From the NCBI GenBank assembly GCA_937880705.1, contig CALGRZ010000068.1, positions 1 to 64,000 of the forward strand: 64,000 nt of DNA. Direction: 5' to 3'. The stretch's first letter is position 1. Each line of letters opens with the position of its first letter. Positions 26,128 through 35,557 of this stretch are shown piece by piece. Both the position numbers and the translations under genes were made by a program. The stretch comes from an uncultured Alistipes sp. (GTDB taxonomy: Bacteria > Bacteroidota > Bacteroidia > Bacteroidales > Rikenellaceae). A model generated the notes under the pieces. It saw only the letters and a program-made list of their open reading frames with translations. It was not told the origin of the DNA and searched no databases.

Positions 26128-29055
26128 ATGAAGAGATTTTTACTTACATTGCTCTGTTCGCTTCTATCGCTTGCGGCCTATGCGCAGATGGGCGGTATGA
26201 AGGGTACGGTTGTGTCACGCGACGGCCGTGAGGCCATCAGCGGTGTTAAGCTCTCGGTCGAGGGCACCGACATCGTTGTTGTGACCAACCACAACGGTGA
26301 GTTTATCATCGAGGGTCTGGCTCCGGGCCAGTACCTATTACATCTCGAGGCAGATGAGTTCGAGGATCTTGACCTTATGGTGCGCGTTAAGCAGCTTGTG
26401 CACGACATGCAGCAGGTTATCATGGTACCATCGACGCTCGTGGCCGTAGACGACTCTGCCTTTGCGGAGTTGGACACCGACGTGGAGTCTGCGGGTGACT
26501 CGCAGGCACTGCCCACCTCGCTCTCGGCATCAAAAGATATATTTAACAATATCGCCTCGTATCGCTTCTCGGAGATGCGTTTCAACGTGCGTGGTTACGA
26601 CTCGCAGTACCAGGATGTATATCTCAACGGCATCCGCTTCAACGATGCTCTGACGAGCTATGGTCCGTGGTCGCTGTGGAGCGGTCTTAACGATGCTACG
26701 CGCAACCAGGAGAACACATCGGGTCTTACCATGTCGGACTTCGGCCTGGGTGGTGTGGCAGGTACTACGAATATCAACGCTCGCGCCTCGCAGCTTCGTA
26801 AGGGCTTCCGTGCCTCGGTGGTTAACTCCATGCAGATGTATCGCTACCGCGTTATGGTGAGCTACGCCTCGGGTGCTCTGGATAATGGCTGGAGCTACGG
26901 CTTCTCATTCTCGACACGTCAGGGTGACCATGGCTATGTCGATGGCGTCTACTACAACGCCTATGGCTACTTCGCCTCAGCCGAGAAGATCTTTAACTCA
27001 CGCCACCGCCTGTCGGCAACCATTATGGGTGCTCCCACAACCCGTGGTGCACAGCAGGCATCTACGCAGGAGGCTTACGACCTCTGGGGTGACAACTACT
27101 ACAACCCCAATGTCGGTCTGCAGAGTGGCAAGGAGCGCAATGCGCGTGTTAGACGTATGCATGAGCCTATTGCCATGCTTAACTACAACTGGCAGATTAG
27201 CGAGAATACCGCTCTGTCGGTAGCCACATCGGTGCGCTTCGGCTTCAACGGCTACTCTGCCCTCACATGGTATAAGGGTGAGGATCCCCGTCCCGACTAC
27301 TACCGCAAGTTACCCTCGTACTATGGTGATAGATATATGCGTCGCAAGATACTCAACAACTTTGCCGAGAACAACGACCTCACGTTGCCCTTCACGGAGG
27401 TAGACCTTGAGACCGACCGCATGAAGCTCATTGAGTACACCCAGAACTGGGATGGCTACATCGACTTCGACGGCCTTATCCGCGACAACTACAATGGCGA
27501 TGTTGACCAGACCTATGGCGATGGTCATCGTGCCTCGGCAATGATCGAGGAGCGTCACACCGACCAGATAGACTACAACTTCGCAGCGCAACTCAACCAT
27601 GTCTTCCGTGGTGGTTCGCGAATCACGGCAGGTCTGCGCGCCCGTATCAACCGCACCGAGTACTACAGCACAGTGAAGGACTTGCTTGGTGGTGACTACT
27701 GGCTGGATGTCGACAAGTTTGCCGAGCGCGACTTCGGTAGCAGTGTCGAGTCGTACCAGAACAATATGGCCTACTACGAGGAGCATGGTCACGCCCAGGC
27801 TGTCCGCGAGGGCGACAAGTATGGCTACGACTACTATGCCCATGTTCGTCAGGGTCAGCTGTGGGGTATGTATGAGGTGTCGGCCGGAGGCTTCAGTGCC
27901 AATATTGGTGCCGAGGTGGGTCTCTCGAGCATGTGGCGCGAGGGTCTTTGGGAGAAGGGTCTGTTCCAGAATAAGAATGCAGGAGGCAACATCGGCATGA
28001 CATCGCTGGGCAACTCCGAGAAGCTCAACTACCTCACCTACAAGGCAAAGGCCAACCTGCGCTACCAGATCTCGGGAGCTCACTCGTTTGAGCTTAACGG
28101 TGTAGCTATGCAGAATGCACCTACGTTCAACAACGCATTTGTGTCGGCTCGTACCCGCAACCAGATCACTCCCGGTCTTAAGGCCGAGAAGATCTACGGT
28201 GTCGACCTAACCTACAACCTGCGTCTGCCATGGATCAGAGCCCGTCTCTCGGCCTACTACACACAGATGATGGATCAGTCGAAGGTTATCTCGTTCTATG
28301 ACGATACACAGAGCTCGTTTACCAACTTCGCCATGTCGGGCATCGACAAGCGTTATATGGGTGTCGAGCTTGGCTTCAGCATACCTATCGCATGGGGTCT
28401 TTCGTTGCAGGGTGCCGTGAGCTATGGTGACTATGAGTACACGTCTGATCCCCGCTTCACGCAGATGATCGACAACTCTGCAACCGACGTGGTGCGAAGT
28501 GTCGTGACATGGAAGGGCATGAAGGTGGAGAGCACTCCCCAGACGGCTATCAACGTAGGTCTTAACTTCCGTGGCCCGAAGAACTGGTACGCCTCGCTGG
28601 ACTTCAACTTCTACGATCGCTTGTACCTCTCGATGAACCCGATGTACCGCACACAGTATCTCGCACAGGAGCTTATGCGCATCTACGACTTCCAGAACCT
28701 GGAGTCGGGTCGTCAGAAGGCCTATGTTGTAGATATCATCGACTCTATCCGCGCGCAGGAGGAGCTTGGCCACGCCTATACGTTGAGCGCAAGCATCGGT
28801 AAGAACTGGTATATTAAGTATAAGTACACCTTGGGCTTCAGCCTCTCGGTGAACAACATCCTTAACAACCAGACTATCCGCACGGGTGGTTATGAGCAGA
28901 TGCGTCTTAACAAGATCTCTGATCCCATCATCTTCCCCACGGCCGATGGCACGATGACCATCATTCAGAAGCCTACGACGTACTCGCGTTTCGACTCGAA
29001 GTACTTCTATATGAATGGTCTGAACTACTATCTTAACATTTACTTTAGATTCTAA
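26128..29055 (+). CDS. TonB-dependent outer membrane receptor
   Basis: The 975-residue protein has a signal peptide (cleavage near LAAYAQ), a carboxypeptidase-regulatory-like beta domain (about 25-100), a plug with MRFNVRGYDSQYQDVYLNGI, and a long beta-barrel ending in an aromatic residue (NIYFRF). It is unlike SusC in lacking an adjacent SusD. It starts 14 bases after the EEP gene, so its substrate is probably the product of the two secreted phosphoesterases, such as oligonucleotides, nucleosides or phosphate. Confidence 0.88.
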   Translation: MKRFLLTLLCSLLSLAAYAQMGGMKGTVVSRDGREAISGVKLSVEGTDIVVVTNHNGEFIIEGLAPGQYLLHLEADEFEDLDLMVRVKQLVHDMQQVIMVPSTLVAVDDSAFAELDTDVESAGDSQALPTSLSASKDIFNNIASYRFSEMRFNVRGYDSQYQDVYLNGIRFNDALTSYGPWSLWSGLNDATRNQENTSGLTMSDFGLGGVAGTTNINARASQLRKGFRASVVNSMQMYRYRVMVSYASGALDNGWSYGFSFSTRQGDHGYVDGVYYNAYGYFASAEKIFNSRHRLSATIMGAPTTRGAQQASTQEAYDLWGDNYYNPNVGLQSGKERNARVRRMHEPIAMLNYNWQISENTALSVATSVRFGFNGYSALTWYKGEDPRPDYYRKLPSYYGDRYMRRKILNNFAENNDLTLPFTEVDLETDRMKLIEYTQNWDGYIDFDGLIRDNYNGDVDQTYGDGHRASAMIEERHTDQIDYNFAAQLNHVFRGGSRITAGLRARINRTEYYSTVKDLLGGDYWLDVDKFAERDFGSSVESYQNNMAYYEEHGHAQAVREGDKYGYDYYAHVRQGQLWGMYEVSAGGFSANIGAEVGLSSMWREGLWEKGLFQNKNAGGNIGMTSLGNSEKLNYLTYKAKANLRYQISGAHSFELNGVAMQNAPTFNNAFVSARTRNQITPGLKAEKIYGVDLTYNLRLPWIRARLSAYYTQMMDQSKVISFYDDTQSSFTNFAMSGIDKRYMGVELGFSIPIAWGLSLQGAVSYGDYEYTSDPRFTQMIDNSATDVVRSVVTWKGMKVESTPQTAINVGLNFRGPKNWYASLDFNFYDRLYLSMNPMYRTQYLAQELMRIYDFQNLESGRQKAYVVDIIDSIRAQEELGHAYTLSASIGKNWYIKYKYTLGFSLSVNNILNNQTIRTGGYEQMRLNKISDPIIFPTADGTMTIIQKPTTYSRFDSKYFYMNGLNYYLNIYFRF

Positions 29056-29075
29056 CAGCTAAACAGGTATAGATT

Positions 29076-30311
29076 ATGAAAATGAACAAGATTTTTGCAC
29101 TACTTGCCATCGCTATCATGGCAGTTGGCTGTTATGAGAAGTTCGATGAGGTGACACCTCGTCCCGTAATGAACGACACCCGCTTTGAGGCACAGTTCCC
29201 CGATGCCAAGTATATCACCATCGCCGAGCTGAAGAGTGCCTTTGGCACCATCAGCAATACGGGTGTGAATAGTGGCTGGAATAACACCATCAGCAAGCTC
29301 ATCGGCGAGGATATCTTCGTTGGCGAGGATGTCTACATCAAGGGTAAGGTAATCTCGAATGACGAGGAGGGTAACATCTACAAGTCGTTGCACATCCAGG
29401 ATCATACGGCAGGCATCGAGCTTAAGCTCAACAACAATGTAGGTCTGCGCTACAAGTATGGCTCATGGGTGTATGTGCGTCTGTCGGGTCTCTACCTTGG
29501 CAACTACCGCATGATGCTGTCGTTGGGCGGTGCCCCCTCGGAGTCGTATAACAAGGCCGGTGAGCATAAGTTCTATGCCAACTCCAACATTGAGCTTCAG
29601 GAGGTTATCGACCGTCATGTATTTGAGGGCGAGCCCTCGGAGCTTAAGGTGGGCACATACGCAGAGTGGTTGATCGACCCTATGTCGGTAGATATCATTA
29701 CCGTTACGGCCGACAACTACAATGAGGTGCTTCCTAACGATAAGAGCCGCGAGGCAATGTTTGGTCGTCTGATCCGTTTTGAGGGCTTGCAGTGCCACTA
29801 CGCAGGTGTTCCCAACCAGGATGGCGTTACAAACCCCGCGCTGAAGAGTGGCTCGTTTGAGAATATCTATCCCAGCTGGCTCTATACCGATCCTCGCCCC
29901 ACGGTGACCAAGGGTTGGTATCAGTGGGCCTTCAAGGAGGAGATCACAGGCCGCAGCCTCTATGGCTCGGTGCTCTTCACCTACAACCCCGATGCAGTCT
30001 ACTGCTCGGAGAATGGTGTCTACTCGTTGCGTACAAGTGGATACTCGCGCTTTGCACGTCGCAATGTCTGCAAGGATGGAGAGAAGGCTACCATCACGGC
30101 AATCTATGGCATCTACGCCCAGAGGTCGGAGTATGAGGCCAATGCCGATGACTACGCATCGTACCAGCTCACCATCAGCAGCTACTCCGACATCGAGTTC
30201 GAGAATGGCGCAGCTGCGCTGCTGACCGACGAGCAGGTGGCAGCACTCACCACCGAGGATATGAAGACCGTACCTTGGATCGACGAGGATGGCGAGTCTG
30301 ATCTCCAGTAA
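29076..30311 (+). CDS. DUF5689 lipoprotein
   Basis: The signal peptide ends MAVGC, making Cys19 the lipid anchor. The 411-residue protein carries the DUF5689 pattern (YITIAELKSAFG, then VYIKGKVISNDEEGN and YKSLHIQD), an OB-like beta domain common beside TonB receptors, and a second half without clear motifs. It may be the surface-exposed partner of the receptor, filling the place that SusD takes in glycan loci; this is inference. It ends the transcription unit. Confidence 0.8.
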   Translation: MKMNKIFALLAIAIMAVGCYEKFDEVTPRPVMNDTRFEAQFPDAKYITIAELKSAFGTISNTGVNSGWNNTISKLIGEDIFVGEDVYIKGKVISNDEEGNIYKSLHIQDHTAGIELKLNNNVGLRYKYGSWVYVRLSGLYLGNYRMMLSLGGAPSESYNKAGEHKFYANSNIELQEVIDRHVFEGEPSELKVGTYAEWLIDPMSVDIITVTADNYNEVLPNDKSREAMFGRLIRFEGLQCHYAGVPNQDGVTNPALKSGSFENIYPSWLYTDPRPTVTKGWYQWAFKEEITGRSLYGSVLFTYNPDAVYCSENGVYSLRTSGYSRFARRNVCKDGEKATITAIYGIYAQRSEYEANADDYASYQLTISSYSDIEFENGAAALLTDEQVAALTTEDMKTVPWIDEDGESDLQ

Positions 30312-30326
30312 ATGTTTCAATGAGAA

Positions 30327-30361
30327 AAAAGACCTCACCGCCCGAAGCTGTGGGGTCTTTT
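30327..30361 (+). terminator. Terminator after the DUF5689 gene
   Basis: AAAAGACCTCAC (30327-30338) pairs with GTGGGGTCTTTT (30350-30361) with one G-T pair. It separates the nuclease locus from the GH20 gene and lies inside the longer possible GH20 frame, showing that frame's 5' part is not coding. Confidence 0.75.
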
Positions 30362-30379
30362 GCTATACAGAAGAAGAGT

Positions 30380-32548
30380 ATGAAGATAAGATACCTGATA
30401 CTTTGCCTCATGGCATCGCTTGTTGCTGTGTTGGGCTATGCACAATCATGCCTTGTGCCTGCACCACAGCACTACCTGCCCGCAAATGGCTATTTTAATA
30501 TCGAGCGCACAATGACCATTGGCTATGAGGCTGATGTGTTGCGAGATGCGGCCGATTATCTCAACCAATATCTGAATATTGAGACGTGCGAGCGAGCCGA
30601 TGCCGACATTCGCCTACGCCTCGACGCGACACTCGATAGCGAGGCCTATCGACTCGATATCGCATGCGACGGTATCACCATTGCAGGTGGCGACTATGGC
30701 GGTGTCTTTAATGGCATTGTCACCCTCATGCAGATGTTACCCTCGGAGGTCTACAGCGACGACCTTGAGCTCCCCGCGCGCGTGGAATGTTGTCGTGTGG
30801 AGGATGCTCCGCGTTTCGAGCACCGAGGTTTCATGCTCGATGTATGCCGTACATGGATGGATAAGGGTGCCGTGATGGCATATATAGACCTGCTGGCCTA
30901 CCATAAGATCAACCATCTGCGCCTACACCTCACCGACGATGAGGCTTGGCGCATCGAGATAAAGTCACACCCCGAGCTTGCCGAGGTGGGAGGCTTCCGC
31001 GGTGGCGATAGCCCGATATGGCCCAGATATGGTAAGTGGAACGAGAGGTGGGGTGGCTACTACACCCAGGAGGATATCCGCGAGATGGTCGACTATGCGC
31101 GTGTGCGCAATATTGTCATCGTCCCCGAGATCGACCTGCCGGGCCACAGCCTCTGCATGGCGACCATGCACCCCGAGATATTGTGTAACTATGAGCCCAA
31201 CACATCGGCAGCCTTTGGTTACGACACTCGCTCGGCCTTCTGCCCCTCAAACGAGGAGAACTACACACTGCTTGAGGATATTATTGGCGAGATATGCGAG
31301 CTATTCCCCTCGGAGTATATCCATATAGGTGGCGACGAGGTGGATATGTCGCAATGGCGACGCTGCCCCGACTGCCAGAGCTTTATGCAGCGACACTACA
31401 TGGCATCAACCGAGGCGTTGCAGGCCTACTTTATGACACGTCTCGGTGATATGGTCGCACGCTACGATAAGCAAGCTGCGGTGTGGAACGAGGCTATCGA
31501 CGGTGGCCGTCTGGATGATGGAACGCTGGTCTATGGCTGGGAGAGCGTCAAGGAGTGCCGCCGTGCTGCCGCCGAGGGCTATGCCACGGTGGTTATGCCG
31601 GGTCAGTACTTCTACTTCGACATGAAGCAGACACCGCGCGAGCCCGGCCACGACTGGGCAGCTATCTTTGACTGCCGCAAGGTCTATGAGTTTTCGCTGC
31701 CGAGTGCCGGCTTCACGGCCGAGGAGCAGGGTAGTGTCGTTGGCTTCGAGGGCTCGTTCTTCAGTGAGGTGTACGCCTCGCACAACCCCGAAAATAGCGA
31801 CTACATACACTACCAGACATTCCCGCGTATGGTGTCGCTGTCGGAGATATGCTGGACCAATAGCGATGAGCGCGATTGGGAGGCCTTCTATCGACGTATG
31901 GTCGCCCACTACGACCGTCTGGATGCCATGGGCGTAGCCTACCGCCTTATGCCCCCTGTGGTGAAGTACGAGGATGGTGTGCTTGCGGTTACGACCGATG
32001 ACCATAGCCCGATATACTATCGCCGCGAGCCCATGAATGTGGAGATGCTCTATCGTGAGCCTATCGCCACTGCGACACCTGCCGAGTACTCGTTTGTGGC
32101 ACGTCGCGGTCGAGCACAGTCACCCGAGGCTGCCGTGGCATCACACTTTAAGACCATCACGCCGAGCTTTAAGTTCTCGTCGTCGATGGCTGACCGTGAG
32201 CGATTTTCGTTCGAGAAGGCCGAAGGTTATGGCCGTCTTGCACGAACAACGCGAGCAGCCGATGTTGGCGACTGGGTGATGTATACCTTCGACACGCCGG
32301 TAAAGTGTCGACGTATGAAGGTGGCTACGGGTAACTTCCAGTTGCCACGCTACCTCTTTGAAAATGGATATGTCGAGGTGTCGTACGATGGAGTGCAGTT
32401 CCATAGAGTGGGTGAGTTGGAGTGTGGAGCCTTTGTCATAGAGTACCCCGCACGCCCGATTAAGGCCGTCAGGATAACCTGCACCTCACAAGGCAACGGT
32501 GCCGAGTGGGTGTCGGTGCAGCCGCCGACCATCTGGTCCCTGCTATAA
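30380..32548 (+). CDS. Beta-N-acetylhexosaminidase, GH20
   Basis: GH20 enzymes release terminal GlcNAc or GalNAc from glycans by substrate-assisted catalysis. The signal peptide ends near LGYAQS. A GH20b N-terminal domain (about 22-140) precedes the TIM barrel with MLDVCRTW, HLTDDEAWRIEI and the catalytic pair Asp319-Glu320 in HIGGDEVD. The last 180 residues form a beta domain resembling carbohydrate-binding or discoidin-like modules. The frame opens at 30320, but ATG 30380 starts the signal peptide and follows the terminator. Periplasmic or surface action on host mucin or its own wall sugars is likely. Confidence 0.92.
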   Translation: MKIRYLILCLMASLVAVLGYAQSCLVPAPQHYLPANGYFNIERTMTIGYEADVLRDAADYLNQYLNIETCERADADIRLRLDATLDSEAYRLDIACDGITIAGGDYGGVFNGIVTLMQMLPSEVYSDDLELPARVECCRVEDAPRFEHRGFMLDVCRTWMDKGAVMAYIDLLAYHKINHLRLHLTDDEAWRIEIKSHPELAEVGGFRGGDSPIWPRYGKWNERWGGYYTQEDIREMVDYARVRNIVIVPEIDLPGHSLCMATMHPEILCNYEPNTSAAFGYDTRSAFCPSNEENYTLLEDIIGEICELFPSEYIHIGGDEVDMSQWRRCPDCQSFMQRHYMASTEALQAYFMTRLGDMVARYDKQAAVWNEAIDGGRLDDGTLVYGWESVKECRRAAAEGYATVVMPGQYFYFDMKQTPREPGHDWAAIFDCRKVYEFSLPSAGFTAEEQGSVVGFEGSFFSEVYASHNPENSDYIHYQTFPRMVSLSEICWTNSDERDWEAFYRRMVAHYDRLDAMGVAYRLMPPVVKYEDGVLAVTTDDHSPIYYRREPMNVEMLYREPIATATPAEYSFVARRGRAQSPEAAVASHFKTITPSFKFSSSMADRERFSFEKAEGYGRLARTTRAADVGDWVMYTFDTPVKCRRMKVATGNFQLPRYLFENGYVEVSYDGVQFHRVGELECGAFVIEYPARPIKAVRITCTSQGNGAEWVSVQPPTIWSLL

Positions 32549-32550
32549 AT

Positions 32551-32584
32551 GATAAAAGACAGCCCCTCAAGGCTGTCTTTTATC
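32551..32584. terminator. Bidirectional terminator between GH20 and yajC
   Basis: A perfect 14-base inverted repeat (GATAAAAGACAGCC / GGCTGTCTTTTATC) with a six-base loop carries A and T runs on both sides. It serves the convergent genes on either side. Confidence 0.9.
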
Positions 32585-32602
32585 GTTTATGTAGCTTTAA
32601 GA

Positions 32603-33004
32603 TTACTTCTGCTCCATGTTATTGCCGGGCTCACCAACAACCATGTTCTTGTCAACACGCAGAGTTACATTGCTATCAACCTCGATAAGAAGGCTGGTGG
32701 GCTGTACCTCCTTGATGGTGCCATAGATACCACCTGCGGTGATAACCTTGTCACCCTTCTTCAGGCCGGCACGGAACTGCTCCATCTGCTTGCGACGCTT
32801 TGACTCGGGACGCCACATAAAGAAGTACATGATAGCGATCATGGCGATGATCATCAACCAGAATGACCAGCCACCACCTGCGGGCTGCTGCGCAACCTCG
32901 CCGGGAATATCACTTGCCACCTCGGTATTCGTAACTACACTCTCTGCGGGAGCATCAACAGTAGTCTCAACAACGGTCTCACCGTCGATAAAAAGTAAAT
33001 TCAT
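32603..33004 (-). CDS. yajC: Preprotein translocase accessory subunit YajC
   Basis: YajC associates with SecDF and the Sec translocon. The 133-residue protein has an extended acidic N-terminus (about 45 residues), one membrane helix (about 48-65), and the cytoplasmic signature FRAGLKKGDKVITAGGIYG. Its place after nusB and a DUF1573 gene is usual in Bacteroidetes. Confidence 0.93.
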   Translation of the reverse strand: MNLLFIDGETVVETTVDAPAESVVTNTEVASDIPGEVAQQPAGGGWSFWLMIIAMIAIMYFFMWRPESKRRKQMEQFRAGLKKGDKVITAGGIYGTIKEVQPTSLLIEVDSNVTLRVDKNMVVGEPGNNMEQK

Positions 33005-33049
33005 AGTCTTATTGTTTTAAATTGTTAATTGTTTGCACTTTAACGGCTA

Positions 33050-33057
33050 CAAAGGTA
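33050..33057 (-). promoter_or_regulatory. -7 element in front of yajC
   Basis: TACCTTTG on the minus strand lies 46 bases before the yajC ATG. No good -33 box was found. Confidence 0.35.
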
Positions 33058-33134
33058 GTAATTATTTACATTATATCCCTATTGTTGCCGCATTGTTCTC
33101 CATTCGGCCACTCTAATACGCCTTTTTGACTACA

Positions 33135-33584
33135 TTATTCCACCTCGGCATCAATCCATAGGGCAATGTTGCTACTCTTCATTGAGGTGTGTATGCGGGC
33201 GAAGTTACCGATATATCCATACTCGCCCTTCGAGTCGAACCACACACGCACATCGACATAGCCATTCGGCTCAATTGCGCCATTGGGCAGGTCTGCCCAC
33301 ACACATCTGCACGTTGCATCACAACTCAACAGGGCAAGAGTCTCGCTTGTGCGGTTGTATATCCTCACGCTCTTCGACACCAAAGAGGGGTGGTGTACAC
33401 GCCCAAACTCGAGTGAGAGCTCTGTTACGCTGTCGGGAAGTATCTCCACCGCAAGGCCTTTGTACTGCTCATCGTCGGATGGCGCGACACTTAGGCTCGG
33501 TCTGCCTATTCGCAAAACGAGTGCCAAGGTGATGACCACCACAGCGACGATTACCAGCACGCTATATATCCTTCGCGACGACAT
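33135..33584 (-). CDS. DUF1573-type membrane-anchored protein
   Basis: The 149-residue protein has one N-terminal membrane helix (about 6-24), then a short Ig-like beta domain with FGRVHHPS, KSVRIYNRTSETLALLSC and a later VWFDSKGEYG. This matches DUF1573, a periplasmic family of unassigned role. Three Cys in the ALLSCDATCRC stretch could form a disulfide. It lies two bases after nusB, so the pair is one operon. Confidence 0.75.
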   Translation of the reverse strand: MSSRRIYSVLVIVAVVVITLALVLRIGRPSLSVAPSDDEQYKGLAVEILPDSVTELSLEFGRVHHPSLVSKSVRIYNRTSETLALLSCDATCRCVWADLPNGAIEPNGYVDVRVWFDSKGEYGYIGNFARIHTSMKSSNIALWIDAEVE

Positions 33585-33586
33585 AC

Positions 33587-34522
33587 CTACAACAATCCTC
33601 TGCCACTCTTGCTGATGCGCCCACTCTCCTTAAGCTCGGCAACGATCTTATCCAGCACGCCATTGATAAAGGTGCTGCTGGTAGGGGTCGAGTAGTACTT
33701 GGCGATGTCGATCCACTCATCGAGGGTAACCTTCACAGGGATAGACTCGAAGGTTACAAGCTCCGTAACGGCAATCGAGAGTATCAGGTTATCCATGAAG
33801 GCTATGCGCTCAACATCCCAGTTGCGAGTGTAGCGGTCAATAACCTCTTGGTTATCCTCGTACTGGACCAACGACTTGATGAAAAGTGTCTTGGCGAAGT
33901 CCAGATCGTCGTCGCTCTTGAACTTGGGCAGCACCTTCAGCTCGGTGTGGCTCTGCTTGATAGTGGTGATGGTGCGGATGACCATGTAGAGAGCAAAGCT
34001 TAAGTCGTCGTTCCACATCAGCGACATTTCGTCGATGGTGTCATTCAGCGCCATATCATCCTCGAGCGTGGTGTAGAACATCTCCACAAACTTGCGATCA
34101 GCCGCAAAGCTGCTCTCTGGAGCCGACATGTAGCTATTGTAGTACTCCGTCTCGATCATGCGGTTATAGATGCCCTTCACCGCATCTGAGGAGTGCGCCC
34201 ATGACAGGTGACGATGTGAGAGGTGGTCGCACACGGCATCGCTGGTGGCGATAAGGTGTACTATGGGGTTGTCTACAAAGCGGCGGTTGGGGTTCAGATC
34301 CTCATGCGTGGGCAGTCTCTTCTGCTTGGCCAGCTCCTGGCGGCTCTCGGCATAGTGTGCTACCTCGACGATAAGTGAGAGCATCTGAAAGTATAGGTCG
34401 TAGGCTTTGTCGATAGATTCCACGAGGTTCTTCTCCGAAGCCTTCAGGCTGTCGGAACCCGATTTAAGATGTGCGTAAAGTGTCTTTGCAACTTTTACTC
34501 GGAGCAATCTTCTACTCAACAT
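33587..34522 (-). CDS. nusB: Transcription antitermination factor NusB (long form)
   Basis: NusB with NusE binds boxA RNA and prevents early termination of rRNA transcription. The C-terminal 130 residues carry the NusB core (NWDVERIAFMDNLILSIAV and PVKVTLDEWIDIAKYYSTP). The 311-residue length is about twice the E. coli protein, with a helical N-terminal extension usual in Bacteroidetes. Confidence 0.92.
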   Translation of the reverse strand: MLSRRLLRVKVAKTLYAHLKSGSDSLKASEKNLVESIDKAYDLYFQMLSLIVEVAHYAESRQELAKQKRLPTHEDLNPNRRFVDNPIVHLIATSDAVCDHLSHRHLSWAHSSDAVKGIYNRMIETEYYNSYMSAPESSFAADRKFVEMFYTTLEDDMALNDTIDEMSLMWNDDLSFALYMVIRTITTIKQSHTELKVLPKFKSDDDLDFAKTLFIKSLVQYEDNQEVIDRYTRNWDVERIAFMDNLILSIAVTELVTFESIPVKVTLDEWIDIAKYYSTPTSSTFINGVLDKIVAELKESGRISKSGRGLL

Positions 34523-34562
34523 AATTATGAACTTGTTTCAAAGTGTTAGCCATTAAGCGCGG

Positions 34563-34570
34563 CAAAGATA
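34563..34570 (-). promoter_or_regulatory. -7 element of nusB
   Basis: TATCTTTG on the minus strand, 41 bases before the nusB ATG. The -33 position is not a clear match. Confidence 0.45.
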
Positions 34571-34630
34571 CAAAACAATTCGTTAATATCACCCCTTTTG
34601 CGCCTAATATTTTCTCATTTTACCATCAAC

Positions 34631-35107
34631 TTACTTCGTAAGCAGCACTACGGCAGTGGTCGACACACCCTCCTCGCGACCCTCAAAGCCGAGATGCTCG
34701 GTGGTCGTGGCCTTGACCGATACGCGCTCAATCTCAATGCCGAGCACCTCGGCCAGACGGTTGCGCATGGCATCTATGTGGGGGCGGAGCTTCGGTCGCT
34801 GCATCGATATAGTGCAATCTATATTATTGATGCTGTAACCTTTAGACTTAACAATATTAACTACCTCTTGAAGTAGCAGGGTAGAGTCTATGCCCTTGTA
34901 TCTTGCATCGGTATCGGGGAACAGTTTGCCGATGTCGCCGAGGGCCAACGCGCCGAGCATGGCATCACAAATGGCATGTATGGCCACATCGCCATCCGAG
35001 TGAGCAATACACCCCTTCGTGTGGGGTATCTCGATGCCACAGAGCACCAGACGCAGTCCCTCGCCAAGGGCGTGGACATCGTAGCCGTGACCAATTCTTA
35101 TATCCAT
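34631..35107 (-). CDS. ispF: 2-C-methyl-D-erythritol 2,4-cyclodiphosphate synthase
   Basis: IspF closes CDP-ME-2-phosphate to the cyclic diphosphate in the MEP isoprenoid pathway. The metal-binding motif GHGYDVHAL (Asp and His near the N-terminus), HSDGDVAIHAI and GKLFPDTD are present in 158 residues, which is full length. It starts two bases after the S26-like gene and ends an otherwise unrelated cassette. Confidence 0.96.
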   Translation of the reverse strand: MDIRIGHGYDVHALGEGLRLVLCGIEIPHTKGCIAHSDGDVAIHAICDAMLGALALGDIGKLFPDTDARYKGIDSTLLLQEVVNIVKSKGYSINNIDCTISMQRPKLRPHIDAMRNRLAEVLGIEIERVSVKATTTEHLGFEGREEGVSTTAVVLLTK

Positions 35108-35109
35108 AA

Positions 35110-35556
35110 TTATCTGCGTTTATAGTTTAACCAGCGACGCATAATACCGAGTGCGCCACGGCGTATTATCAGTGGTTGACAGAGCCATATACGCTCTCTG
35201 ATGCGCCACAGTCGGGTGGTACAGCTTACCACCTTGCCACTCTGACGAACAACACTCTCAACAACACCCACTATAGCCTCGCGTCTAACCTGCTCCCGCT
35301 GATAGAGGTTGCCATCTCCGTGGAGTGTAACCAGACCATCCTTGATAGCTACCACGCGATGCACGATGATGCGTCTGTCGGGCATGCGAAACATAGCTAT
35401 GCGACCCATGATATCCTCATCGTCTTCAGTGCGGCGCACTACGATGTGGTCATGGCCATTGCCCAGCAATGGGAGCATGCTGTAACCGGTAACGGTCATC
35501 TTGAAGGTGTCGCCACGCTCCACAATCTGCTCGATGTTATCGAAAACGCTATGCAT
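35110..35556 (-). CDS. S24/S26-type peptidase-like protein
   Basis: From ATG 35556 the 148-residue protein shows the signal-peptidase-like fold: VTGYSMLPLL with the candidate nucleophile Ser26, IIVHRVVAI with His66 in the place where SipW-type enzymes use His instead of Lys, and HGDGN. There is no membrane helix at the start, unlike LepB. The reading frame extends to 35760 but overlaps the kinase-like gene there. It is one base from that gene, so the two are probably translated together; a role in maturing an exported peptide is inference. Confidence 0.7.
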   Translation of the reverse strand: MHSVFDNIEQIVERGDTFKMTVTGYSMLPLLGNGHDHIVVRRTEDDEDIMGRIAMFRMPDRRIIVHRVVAIKDGLVTLHGDGNLYQREQVRREAIVGVVESVVRQSGKVVSCTTRLWRIRERIWLCQPLIIRRGALGIMRRWLNYKRR

Positions 35557-35557
35557 C

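Noticed and set aside
29463..30338. 291-codon frame on the minus strand
   Set aside because: Antisense to the DUF5689 lipoprotein gene; no domain or promoter.
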